Of a stretch of DNA of 9,245 nucleotides, positions 1 through 6,824 are shown piece by piece (position 1 is the stretch's first letter; every line of letters begins with the position of its first letter). The stretch is from contig MHFC01000122.1 in NCBI GenBank assembly GCA_001804025.1, positions 24,272 to 33,516 of the forward strand, written 5' to 3'. The position numbers and the translations under genes are program-made. The notes under the pieces are model-generated. The model was not told the origin of the DNA and did not search any database. It was given only the letters and a program-made list of their open reading frames with translations. Source of the DNA: Omnitrophica bacterium GWA2_52_8. Lineage in GTDB: Bacteria; Omnitrophota; Omnitrophia; Omnitrophales; Aquincolibacteriaceae.

Positions 1-1865
1 TCCAGGTCCAATTTTTCAAGCGCCCGGGAATTCATACCGCGGCCAAAAAAACGTGTTTTGTTCCGGCCGTTCTGCTTGGCATGGGATTTCGCAATGTCCG
101 CATGGCGTATCAAATCTTCGGCCGAATCGCCGTCTCTCGGATAGCATGCGATGCCAACGCATGTCCCCAGATGAATTTCATACCCGTTGAGAACGAACGG
201 CTGTTTCATCACATTATGAATTTTATCCGCAAGCTTCGAGACATGATCCATCGCGGAAACCGCCGGAACCAAAATTACATACTCATCGCCCCACAGGCGC
301 GTGATGGTGTCGTCATCACTTAAACAGCTTTTCAAACGCTGGACGACATCCAGCAGCAAGCGATCACCGCAATCATGGCCTAAACCGTCATTAATTTTCT
401 TAAAGTGATCGATGTCGAGATAGAAAACGGCGGCAAGATGTGCCATCGCGCGGGCCTGCTTAAGCGCTTGATGAACCCGGTCAACGAAAACGTCGCGGTT
501 CGGCAAATTCGTCAGAGGGTCATGATAGGTTAAATGCGCCAACTGCTCGCGGTTGCGCTTGTGTTCCAAAGCATTCACAAACATTTGGCCCGTGATACGA
601 AGAAGCGTCTCGATGCCTGAATCCCATTGCTTTTCTAACCGGACCCAGTCGATGCCCAAAAATCCGACCGTTTGCGATCCAAAAACGAGCGGGTAGCAAA
701 CAAGCGACCGGACGCCTTCGAGTTGAAACCACGCCTTCTCTTTTTCAGCCTCGACCGACAGTTCGGAAAGTCTCGGAACAAAAGTCAACTCTCCTTTGCG
801 CAGCCACCCGGAAAGCCACGGATACTCGCTAAGCGGGATTGCTTTAAATAAATGCGTGTGAGCTTCAATATCAGCCCGGCACCATTCAAATTTATTTTCG
901 AGTGCCGTTTCATCACCGGATAGCTGAAAGATATAAACGCGATCAGCATGCGCGAAGGCCCCGATTTCCTCCAGCGTCGCGGAAATCCCGTCACTGAGCT
1001 CCTCCGGTGCTAAATGGATAAACCGGGCCGCCATTTTTGCCATCATCGCTTCAAACTCGGCGTGGTAGCATAGATCCTGCTGATTCTTCATCTGCTCCGT
1101 AATATCCGTCGCAAAAACCATAACTCCGGCAATCTCTCCCCGGTCGTCAAAGACCGGAATTTTGTCGGTCGAGACCCACCGCTTTTCTCCCGGCGAAACC
1201 TGATAAAGCTCCGTAATTCCAAGCCTCGGCTTCTTACTCTCAATCACTTCAACGTCGTCGCGATAGTACTTTTCGGCCTCCTCCGGATAAAATTCGGCCG
1301 TATCATGGCCTTCTATTTTCTCCACGGACAGCCCTATCGAATCCGCGGCTGCCTTATTGACCCTTAAAATACGGTTGTTCCGGTCCTTAAACCAGATCAT
1401 GGTCCGTGTTGAGTGAAAAATAATCTGCTCATGAGCGGCCCTTTGCGTCACCTCAATGAGAATTTTGTGCTGCTCTACGGCATGGCGAATGACGGAAATA
1501 AAATAATCTTCGTGAATTTTTCGTTTCACGAAAAATCCGTATGTCCGGTGCAGGGAACTCTCCGGAAGATGTCTCAATTCGGAAGCGTCTTCTAGCAACA
1601 AAATGACGGGCATGTCCGCATGGCGGGACTGGAGATTTTGCAGTGTTTCTGCGCCGCTGCTGTCCGACAAATTCAAATCCAGCAGGACAACATTTGCCTC
1701 GCGCTTATCCATGCAGTCAAGGGCATCGGATAAACACCGCCTCCAGATAAACTCGATTTCGGACGGGTAAGTGCGATTGACCATCGTCATAAAGAAAGCT
1801 GCGTCGCCGGGATGGCTATCGACGAGCAAGAGTCGGATCCGCTTATCGAGTGCAGTTTGGATCAC
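1..1865 (-). CDS. Receiver-PAS-GAF-GGDEF signalling protein (partial, probably continues into EAL)
   Basis: This is a cytoplasmic c-di-GMP-type signalling protein; 621 residues are visible and the frame is open through the left edge. Domains in order are: a response regulator receiver (about 9-130; D16, phospho-acceptor D63 in VVLLDLNL, K114); a PAS domain with PAC end (about 143-255; MIWFKDRNNRILRVN to ATDITEQ); a GAF domain (about 265-435; DRVYIF, W-x-x-G, GFLGIDWV); and a GGDEF domain (about 445-605; HDPLTNLPNRD, DIDHFK). The signature motif at 525-529 is WGDEY instead of GGDEF, and the RxxD inhibitory site is absent (SxxD). The last visible residues (KQNGRNKTRFF, then a MNSRALEKLDL-like linker) resemble the GGDEF-EAL junction of composite proteins, so an EAL domain beyond the edge is inferred. 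The receiver has Ser for the second acidic residue and Leu for the switch Thr. The GTG start at 1865 puts the receiver eight residues in, and an in-frame stop lies shortly upstream. No membrane segment was seen. Confidence 0.9.
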   Translation of the reverse strand, partial: MIQTALDKRIRLLLVDSHPGDAAFFMTMVNRTYPSEIEFIWRRCLSDALDCMDKREANVVLLDLNLSDSSGAETLQNLQSRHADMPVILLLEDASELRHLPESSLHRTYGFFVKRKIHEDYFISVIRHAVEQHKILIEVTQRAAHEQIIFHSTRTMIWFKDRNNRILRVNKAAADSIGLSVEKIEGHDTAEFYPEEAEKYYRDDVEVIESKKPRLGITELYQVSPGEKRWVSTDKIPVFDDRGEIAGVMVFATDITEQMKNQQDLCYHAEFEAMMAKMAARFIHLAPEELSDGISATLEEIGAFAHADRVYIFQLSGDETALENKFEWCRADIEAHTHLFKAIPLSEYPWLSGWLRKGELTFVPRLSELSVEAEKEKAWFQLEGVRSLVCYPLVFGSQTVGFLGIDWVRLEKQWDSGIETLLRITGQMFVNALEHKRNREQLAHLTYHDPLTNLPNRDVFVDRVHQALKQARAMAHLAAVFYLDIDHFKKINDGLGHDCGDRLLLDVVQRLKSCLSDDDTITRLWGDEYVILVPAVSAMDHVSKLADKIHNVMKQPFVLNGYEIHLGTCVGIACYPRDGDSAEDLIRHADIAKSHAKQNGRNKTRFFGRGMNSRALEKLDL

Positions 1866-2037
1866 AAAGAAAGAATCTCCTGTTGTCAAAGGTTCTTACG
1901 CAACACGGCAAGTCGGAATGCATCAACACAGATTCTTGGAAGAATTTTAAAAACAAATTCCGGATGAGCGCGCAACTGCCGGCAAGTATTCTAATACCTC
2001 TACTTACGCCCAAGGCCAAATCCAGCCCCTTTCGCAT
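1843..2037 (-). CDS. Possible 64-residue leader or small protein upstream of the receiver-GGDEF gene
   Basis: An ATG at 2037 is preceded by GGGAGG with 5-nt spacing (2043-2048), the best Shine-Dalgarno sequence in the window, and by a good promoter about 20 nt further up. The frame runs 64 codons and ends 23 nt inside the next gene, in a different frame from it. The product would be basic and cysteine-containing (five Cys, four of them in the last third), with no domain I recognise. What is seen is the strong initiation signal and the overlap. The inference is either a translated leader coupled to the GTG start downstream, or a small unrecognised protein. The open frame could be chance, since the complementary strand is also open here. 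Codon content alone does not settle it. Confidence 0.3.
   Translation of the reverse strand: MRKGLDLALGVSRGIRILAGSCALIRNLFLKFFQESVLMHSDLPCCVRTFDNRRFFLCDPNCTR
1877..1881 (-). promoter_or_regulatory. Ribosome binding site AGGAG for the receiver-GGDEF gene
   Basis: AGGAG lies 11 nt before the GTG codon at 1865, a slightly long spacing. It supports this non-ATG start, because no ATG occurs in frame between the upstream stop codon and the receiver domain. It lies inside the possible 64-codon upstream ORF, so initiation here may be coupled to translation of that ORF. Confidence 0.55.
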
Positions 2038-2063
2038 GTCAGCCTCCCATTAAAGCTGCATTC

Positions 2064-2093
2064 ATTATACGCCCGAAGCCGATGAGACATCAA
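2064..2093 (-). promoter_or_regulatory. Sigma70-type promoter driving the minus-strand regulator gene
   Basis: On the minus strand, TTGATG (2093-2088) and TATAAT (2069-2064) are separated by 18 bp. That is four of six matches to the -35 consensus and a perfect -10. Transcription would start near 2057, about 20 nt before the ATG at 2037 and about 190 nt before the GTG at 1865. Confidence 0.6.
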
Positions 2094-2100
2094 TGAATGG

Positions 2101-2114
2101 TTAAAATATTTTAA
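2101..2114. promoter_or_regulatory. 14-bp perfect palindrome, candidate operator
   Basis: TTAAAATATTTTAA reads the same on both strands. It lies just upstream of the minus-strand -35 hexamer and overlaps the expected -35 position of the plus-strand promoter. A dimeric regulator bound here could touch both transcripts. It is pure A/T, so it may instead be an UP-like or curved sequence. Confidence 0.35.
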
Positions 2115-2139
2115 TGTCTATAACTTGTTTATCTATAAT
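2111..2139 (+). promoter_or_regulatory. Possible plus-strand promoter for the DUF3307 gene
   Basis: A perfect TATAAT occurs at 2134-2139. The best -35 at 17-bp spacing is TTAATG (2111-2116), only three of six matches, so the promoter would be weak or activator-dependent. The predicted leader before the ATG at 2280 is about 135 nt. Confidence 0.35.
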
Positions 2140-2265
2140 GATTTATACACCAATATTAATTTACGGCAGAGCAACTTTCATTCGCCGGTCAGGCCGTATT
2201 GCATTGCTGCCGATAAATTAGAAGCCGTTTGTATTTCCCATATCAACCGTCTTTTCTCAAAGACC

Positions 2266-2270
2266 GGAAG
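2266..2270 (+). promoter_or_regulatory. Ribosome binding site GGAAG deciding the DUF3307 start
   Basis: GGAAG lies 9 nt before the ATG at 2280. The same frame is open further upstream to a TTG at 2229, but that codon has no comparable site in front of it. The DUF3307 domain begins right at the ATG. Confidence 0.5.
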
Positions 2271-2279
2271 ACATTGCGC

Positions 2280-2984
2280 ATGTTTCTATTTCTTAAGCTG
2301 TACACGGCTCATTTGTTCGGCGATTTTGTCTTTCAATTCGACGAACTCTACCGGCTGAAAACCAAGAGCCATCTCGGCCACGTCCTTCATGTTTTAATTC
2401 ACCTGCTGGTTTCCTTGGTCCTCGTCATTCCCTATTGGAAATATCCCTTTATTTTCAAATTTATCGGCGTCATCTGTTTCGTCCATCTGATCCAGGACAT
2501 CCTCAAATACAAATTGCAGAAAAATATTAAATGGATGTTCCCGGCCTATATGCTGGATCAACTTTTTCATTTTCTTTCTTTATGCAGCATTTTTCTGTTC
2601 CCTATCAGCGGTCTCGCCGAAAGATTTACGGGCAACCCAACGCTTGAAAGCTTTTATAACGAGCCCTCGGTCACGCTGTATTTTATCGCGGCAATTTGGA
2701 CGACTTTCGGAGTGACCTATTGCCTGCATGCACTGCGGCGAAGCTATTTTGAAAATACCCGTCCCGACCATGGAATCACGCGCTTTGAAATGACCTACTG
2801 TTTCATCGAACGCCTCACGGCGACATTTGCGATTCTCTTGTCCGCACCATGGTCAATCCTGGGGCTTTCGCCGCTCATCGGAGTCTTCCGCCTCCCTTTC
2901 AAAAAAATGCGAAACATGACGGATTTTATGCTCAGTTACGGTTCGGCCGTATTTTTGGGGTTCTTATTTCGATTGTGGGTCTAA
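2280..2984 (+). CDS. DUF3307 family integral membrane protein
   Basis: This is a 234-residue polytopic inner-membrane protein of unknown function. The N-terminal 100 residues carry the pattern I associate with DUF3307: AHLFGDFVFQ at 10-19, a His-rich stretch around 31-41 (H-x2-H-x2-H-x3-H), H69 and D73 in VHLIQD, and DQLFH at 93-97. Hydrophobic segments are clear near 35-50, 58-75, 95-110 and in the C-terminal half, including the last residues. The conserved His and Asp near membrane segments could bind a metal or protons, but this is inference and no reaction is known to me. ATG 2280 is preferred over TTG 2229 because of the GGAAG site and because the domain starts at once. The TAA stop lies inside the repeat element that begins at 2979, so the extreme C-terminus may have been shaped by that element. 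The next gene follows on the same strand and read-through is possible. Confidence 0.8.
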   Translation: MFLFLKLYTAHLFGDFVFQFDELYRLKTKSHLGHVLHVLIHLLVSLVLVIPYWKYPFIFKFIGVICFVHLIQDILKYKLQKNIKWMFPAYMLDQLFHFLSLCSIFLFPISGLAERFTGNPTLESFYNEPSVTLYFIAAIWTTFGVTYCLHALRRSYFENTRPDHGITRFEMTYCFIERLTATFAILLSAPWSILGLSPLIGVFRLPFKKMRNMTDFMLSYGSAVFLGFLFRLWV

Positions 2985-3113
2985 CCCGCATTTCTCATCA
3001 CCAATGAGAAATGCCCTCGCGGAGGCTGTGGTGCAAATAGGCTTTTTCATTGATACCCCGGGGGTTGCATCCAAAGCGGTTTCCGAAGCATCTTCTTCAA
3101 ACCGGGGTTAGAC
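2979..3113 (+). repeat. Left copy of a hairpin-rich intergenic repeat element (135 bp)
   Basis: The element begins GTCTAACCC and ends GGGGTTAGAC, so its ends are inverted repeats. Positions 2981-3051 match 69 of 71 bases, in inverted orientation, with 6788-6858. Beyond that core the GGGGTTG stretch, the CCAAAGCGGTTT stretch and a CGGTTT/AAACCG hairpin (outer arms at 3077-3082 and 3099-3104) are also shared with the right copy, while about 55 bp present on the right are missing here. The element fills the gap between two genes: its first codon-like triplets hold the last Val and the TAA stop of the DUF3307 gene, and the ATG of the phosphatase follows 2 nt after its end. It looks like a REP or MITE-type element. 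The ends also match the integron attC core patterns RYYYAAC and GTTRRRY. Confidence 0.8.
2988..3014. other. Perfect 11-bp stem-loop at the start of the left repeat
   Basis: GCATTTCTCAT pairs exactly with ATGAGAAATGC around the 5-nt loop CACCA, four bases after the DUF3307 stop codon. The same hairpin occurs in the right copy. No T-run follows, so it is not a standard intrinsic terminator, but it could protect the mRNA 3' end. Confidence 0.75.
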
Positions 3114-3115
3114 TT

Positions 3116-4387
3116 ATGACGCCTGACAGAAAAACGCTCGAAAAGTTTTTGGCCATCAACCGGAAACTAAATTCGACCCTCAATCTCAGCGAACTCTTAA
3201 ACATCATCATGCGTACAGCCGCGGAGGTGATGCGTTCTGAGGTCGCCTCCCTGCTGCTCTTCAATGAACGCCGGGACGAATTAGTATTCCGCGTGGCACT
3301 CGGCGAAAAAGGCGGGGACCTGATTGAGAAATTCAGGGTCCGTCTCGGAGAAGGAATTGCCGGCCATGTCGCCGAGTCCGGCGAAGCGGTTGTTGTCAAT
3401 GATGTCCTGACCGATAAGCGCTTTGCCAAAAGGTTTGATGAAGGTACGGGGTTTCGTTCTAAAGCCATTCTCTGCGTCCCCGTGCGGTCGCAAGACGGCA
3501 TTATCGGGGTCCTCGAAGCCATCAATCCCCTCGATAAACGAAAATTCAAGGCACAGGACATTCAACTTTTGCAGGACTTCTCGGATCAAGCGGCCATTGC
3601 GATCGAAAAAGCCGAATTACACAAACGCTTGATGGATCAGGAAAAAGTCAAACAGGAACTTAAGATTGCACATGAGATTCAGCAAAATTTTCTCCCGTCG
3701 CTCGACAATGATTCCGGCCCCCTTGATCTTTTTGCCCACAGCAGCCCCGCCCGCTCAGTCGGAGGGGATTTTTATGATGCCCTGACGCTATCGCCGACCC
3801 GTTATGGAATTTTGATTGCCGATGTGTCGGGAAAGGGCGTCCCCGCAGCCCTCATGATGGTCAATGCCATTTCGAACTTCCGGTTTCTTTCCGTTTCGCA
3901 ACCGGGCTCGGCAGAGCTTATGACCCGTCTGAATACCCTGCTCGTCAAAGAAAGCACCCGGGGAATGTTCATTACAGCCTCCTATTTGATCCTTGATATA
4001 GAAAAAAAGACCCTGCAGCACAGCTCTGCGGGGCATTATCCCATTCTCAGGCGAACGCACAACGGCCATGTCTCAGAACTTGCCAATCCCGGAGGAATTC
4101 CGCTTGGCCTTGCCGCGGATACGGTTTATGATCAGAGCGAAGTTGGCATTTGTCCGGGAGACACCTACATTTTATATACGGACGGAATCAGCGAGGCGCG
4201 GAACAAAAACCACGAGGAGTACGGCCTCAAGCGGCTCATGAATATTGTAACCCCGGCACCGGATACTGCCCGGAAATGCGGTAAGAAAATTTTAGCGGAC
4301 GTCGGCAATTTCACATCCGGCGCGTCGCAGCACGATGACATGACCCTGATTATTGTGCGGTTACCGCTTTCTAAATCATCCCTATGA
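3116..4387 (+). CDS. GAF domain SpoIIE/RsbU-type PP2C phosphatase
   Basis: This is a 423-residue cytoplasmic serine/threonine phosphatase of the PPM/SpoIIE class, which usually dephosphorylates an anti-sigma-factor antagonist (STAS protein) in partner switching. The domains are an N-terminal GAF sensor (about 20-165; MRSEVASLLLFN, LGEGIAGHVAESGE, GVLEAINP), a helical coiled-coil linker (about 160-192) ending in QNFLP, and a catalytic domain (about 200-417). Metal-binding and family motifs are intact: VGGDFYD at 215-221, ADVSGKGVPAALMM at 235-248, SAGHYP at 304-309, YTDGISEA at 354-361 and HDD at 406-408. The ATG at 3116 follows a GGGG stretch (3104-3107) at 8-nt spacing, and both lie at the edge of the repeat element. 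An in-frame TTG at 3050 would translate repeat sequence and is rejected. The stop overlaps the cyclase start as ATGA. No STAS or anti-sigma kinase gene is in view, so the substrate is unknown. Confidence 0.92.
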   Translation: MTPDRKTLEKFLAINRKLNSTLNLSELLNIIMRTAAEVMRSEVASLLLFNERRDELVFRVALGEKGGDLIEKFRVRLGEGIAGHVAESGEAVVVNDVLTDKRFAKRFDEGTGFRSKAILCVPVRSQDGIIGVLEAINPLDKRKFKAQDIQLLQDFSDQAAIAIEKAELHKRLMDQEKVKQELKIAHEIQQNFLPSLDNDSGPLDLFAHSSPARSVGGDFYDALTLSPTRYGILIADVSGKGVPAALMMVNAISNFRFLSVSQPGSAELMTRLNTLLVKESTRGMFITASYLILDIEKKTLQHSSAGHYPILRRTHNGHVSELANPGGIPLGLAADTVYDQSEVGICPGDTYILYTDGISEARNKNHEEYGLKRLMNIVTPAPDTARKCGKKILADVGNFTSGASQHDDMTLIIVRLPLSKSSL

Positions 4388-6636
4388 TGTCAAAATTCCT
4401 GTCCTTTCTTCGGACTTATCTCACAAAGCACTCCCGGATCGTGGTTCCCCTCGTTGTCTTTACCGGAATCATTTCCGCGAGAATCACGTTCCCTCAAGTG
4501 ATGCAGGATTTCCAGTTCAAGATCTTTGACCGTTTCCAAATGATGAAGCCGCGGCCCCATATCGCATCCCCCGTTTTAATCGTCGATATCGACGATCAGA
4601 GCCTGTTTAAAATGGGCCAGTGGCCGTGGCCGAGAACTTATCTCGCGGAACTGGTGCGCAGGCTTCAGGCGGCCGGTGCGGCCGCCGTTGTTTTTGATAT
4701 CGTCTTTGCAGAAGCGGACCGGACATCTCCCGATAATATTTTATCGCTCTGGCCGAAGTCGCCGCAGCTGGACGCCGTCCAGGCTACGATCTCCGCATTG
4801 CCAGACCACGACAAGGCATTTGCCGACGCACTTAAGGAGGCCCCGGCGGTCATGGGTTTTCCGTTAACTGCCGCACCGAACGCCGCGCGGCCGAAAATCA
4901 AGAGCGGTTTCGGTTATGCGGGCCCGATTCCGAGCGGAACCTTGACAACTTTTTGGGGCGCCGTTCCCAATCTGGATTTATTCGAAGATGCCGCGCAGGG
5001 CATCGGCACCTTCACCATCCTTGCGGATCCGGACGGTATCATCCGGCGCGTTCCGTTGATCCTGAGTCTTGCGGACAAGATTTATCCCGCCCTGCCGCTT
5101 GAAGCGCTACGCGTCGCTCAAAAAGCCTCGAATTACATCATTAAATCCGTCGGCGGCAGCGGTGAGGCCGGTTCTGAAGAAAACTCTGGGATTGTCAGTA
5201 TTAAGACGGGAAACTTTGTCATTCCGACCGACGAGCGGGGTCAACTTTGGCTTTATGATACCGGCCATGTGCCCGAGCGATTTCTGCCGGTCTGGAAAAT
5301 ATTCTCCCAAGACTTCGATACCTCAGTCATTGACGGCAAGATCATCTTTCTCGGAACCAGCGCCGCCGGTCTTAAGGATATCCGGGCGACTCCGTTGAAT
5401 CCGGTAACGGCCGGCGTTGAAATTCACGCCCAATTGGCAGAACAGATCCTGAACGGTCAATACCTGTTGCGGCCCGATTGGGCGGCCGGCGCCGAGTTTC
5501 TCTATCTTGCCGTTTTCGGGCTGATGTTAATCGTCATCATGAATACCGCGCCTGCCGTCTGGTGCGCCGTCATCGGACTCGGCGCTATTTTGTTTTCGAT
5601 CATCTTTTCCTGGTATGCCTACGAATCGCTGCATTGGCTGCTTGATCCCGTTTTCCCCTCGATATCAACCCTTGTGATCTATTTAACCTCTTCATTGGTT
5701 CATTTTTTGCACACTGAGTTTGAACGCCGGCAAATCCGAAACGCATTCAGCCGCTATATGTCACCTGCCCTTGTCCGGAAACTCGCCGAAAATCCCGATC
5801 AGCTGAAACTCGGCGGCGAAATCAAAGAAATGACGGTGTTTTTTTCGGACATTCGCGGCTTCACAACGATTTCCGAGGCATTCAAACCCGAAGAGCTCAC
5901 GACTTTTATGAATGAATATCTGACGCCGCTGACCGCAAATATCCTGCAGCATGAAGGGACCATCGATAAATATATCGGCGATGCGGTCATGGCCTTCTGG
6001 AATGCCCCTCTTGATAATCCCCGGCATGGGAAATGCGCCTGCCGTGCGGCACTGGATATTCAAACCCGGCTGAACGAGTGGAACGCCAAACACCAAGGCA
6101 GTTTGCTTGCATCCGGCGCGCCCAGACCCTGGATTAAAACCGGAATCGGCATCAATACCGGCGAGGCTTGCGTGGGAAACATGGGGTCCGAGCAGCGTTT
6201 CAGTTATTCCGTTCTCGGAGACAGCGTTAATTTGGCGGCGCGTTTTGAAGGGCTTACAAAAATATACGGTGTGAACATCATCATCGGGGAACAAACACAG
6301 CAAAGCATTTCTGATTTTGCGTCCCTGGAAATCGATGTGATTAAAGTCAAAGGTAAGAATCAGGCGGTCCGCATTTTTACTCTTTTAGGCGGGCCTGAAT
6401 ACGCCGCGGACGAAACGTTCCGCAAACTCGTCAACCTGAACCAGGAAATGCTGCTGGCTTACCGCGCACGCCAATGGGACGAGGCATCTCTAAAAGCTCA
6501 GGCATGCATCTCCCTGCTGCAGCCCCAGGACTTCCTTAACTCTCTCTATGCACTCTATCTCAGTCGTATGATTTTTTTTAAAACGAATGCGCCGCCGCCC
6601 GACTGGGACGGCATCACGGTTTTCACTGAAAAATAA
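4384..6636 (+). CDS. CHASE2 domain class III adenylate cyclase
   Basis: This is a 750-residue membrane receptor cyclase that should make cAMP from ATP in response to an extracytoplasmic signal. An N-terminal membrane segment (about 19-36) is followed by a CHASE2 sensor (about 40-360; KIFDRFQ, VDIDDQSL, GQWPWPR, VVFDIVFAE). Next come three membrane helices (about 369-386, 388-410, 420-442) and a class III cyclase domain (about 480-650). The catalytic set looks complete: metal-binding D489 (FFSDIRGF) and D533 (YIGDAVMAFW), adenine-selecting K529 and D613 (VLGDSVNLAAR), and transition-state N616 and R620. The Lys/Asp pair argues for ATP over GTP. The C-terminal tail of about 100 residues is helical. 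Translation starts in the 4-bp ATGA overlap with the phosphatase and has no Shine-Dalgarno site of its own, so it is probably coupled. A second ATG follows directly. The CHASE2 ligand is unknown. Confidence 0.93.
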   Translation: MMSKFLSFLRTYLTKHSRIVVPLVVFTGIISARITFPQVMQDFQFKIFDRFQMMKPRPHIASPVLIVDIDDQSLFKMGQWPWPRTYLAELVRRLQAAGAAAVVFDIVFAEADRTSPDNILSLWPKSPQLDAVQATISALPDHDKAFADALKEAPAVMGFPLTAAPNAARPKIKSGFGYAGPIPSGTLTTFWGAVPNLDLFEDAAQGIGTFTILADPDGIIRRVPLILSLADKIYPALPLEALRVAQKASNYIIKSVGGSGEAGSEENSGIVSIKTGNFVIPTDERGQLWLYDTGHVPERFLPVWKIFSQDFDTSVIDGKIIFLGTSAAGLKDIRATPLNPVTAGVEIHAQLAEQILNGQYLLRPDWAAGAEFLYLAVFGLMLIVIMNTAPAVWCAVIGLGAILFSIIFSWYAYESLHWLLDPVFPSISTLVIYLTSSLVHFLHTEFERRQIRNAFSRYMSPALVRKLAENPDQLKLGGEIKEMTVFFSDIRGFTTISEAFKPEELTTFMNEYLTPLTANILQHEGTIDKYIGDAVMAFWNAPLDNPRHGKCACRAALDIQTRLNEWNAKHQGSLLASGAPRPWIKTGIGINTGEACVGNMGSEQRFSYSVLGDSVNLAARFEGLTKIYGVNIIIGEQTQQSISDFASLEIDVIKVKGKNQAVRIFTLLGGPEYAADETFRKLVNLNQEMLLAYRARQWDEASLKAQACISLLQPQDFLNSLYALYLSRMIFFKTNAPPPDWDGITVFTEK

Positions 6637-6671
6637 TTTGTGAATTAAAAAGAGGGTACGGGCCGTTAGTC

Positions 6672-6710
6672 CGGTTTTCTCATCGATTAGGTGAATCGAT
6701 AAGAAAACCG
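6672..6710. other. Long stem-loop downstream of the cyclase gene
   Basis: CGGTTTTCT (6672-6680) pairs with AGAAAACCG (6702-6710). After one mismatch, ATCGATT (6682-6688) pairs with AATCGAT (6694-6700) around the loop AGGTG. It begins 36 nt after the cyclase stop. No T-run follows on either strand, so a Rho-independent terminator is not supported, although a role in 3'-end stability is plausible. Confidence 0.65.
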
Positions 6711-6738
6711 CTTTGGACGCATGGGGTTGCATCCAAAG

Positions 6739-6769
6739 TTTTGCGCCCGCGTTTTAACAGGGCGCAAAA
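6739..6769. other. Perfect 10-bp stem-loop in the extra part of the right repeat
   Basis: TTTTGCGCCC pairs exactly with GGGCGCAAAA around an 11-nt loop. The stem is nested inside GGGGTTG/CAACCCC arms. This palindrome is missing from the left repeat copy. Confidence 0.7.
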
Positions 6770-6777
6770 GACAACCC

Positions 6778-6813
6778 CTGTGGTACAAATGAAAAAGCCC
6801 ATTTGCACCACAG
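6778..6813. other. 14-bp stem-loop with one mismatch in the right repeat
   Basis: CTGTGGTACAAATG pairs with CATTTGCACCACAG, with a single A:C mismatch, around the loop AAAAAGCC. In the left copy one arm is conserved but the other has decayed, so the stem is much weaker there. Confidence 0.65.
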
Positions 6814-6824
6814 CCTCTGCGAGG

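Larger units (their letters stand above)
1866..2279. other. Divergent intergenic control region
   Basis: This 414-bp stretch separates the minus-strand regulator from the plus-strand DUF3307 gene. It holds the AGGAG site and possible leader ORF (1866-2048), a good minus-strand promoter (2064-2093), a 14-bp perfect palindrome (2101-2114), an AT-rich stretch with a plus-strand -10 hexamer (2134-2139), and about 130 nt of presumed plus-strand leader. No RNA gene, riboswitch or convincing terminator was recognised in it. Confidence 0.7.

Noticed and set aside
2229..2279. TTG start extending the DUF3307 protein by 17 residues
   Set aside because: The domain begins directly after the ATG at 2280, which has GGAAG in front; the extension is polar and lacks a comparable site.
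3050..3115. Upstream TTG start giving the phosphatase 22 extra residues
   Set aside because: These codons lie entirely in the repeat element and do not resemble a GAF-protein N-terminus; the ATG at 3116 has a GGGG run at 8 nt and fits the domain.
3097..3561. 154-codon minus-strand frame opposite the GAF domain
   Set aside because: Low-complexity Ser/Arg/Thr-rich translation typical of an antisense frame; the plus strand carries clear GAF motifs.
5761..6303. 180-codon open frame on the minus strand inside the cyclase gene
   Set aside because: It lies opposite the conserved cyclase catalytic domain, has no recognisable domain, and is explained as a complementary-strand shadow.
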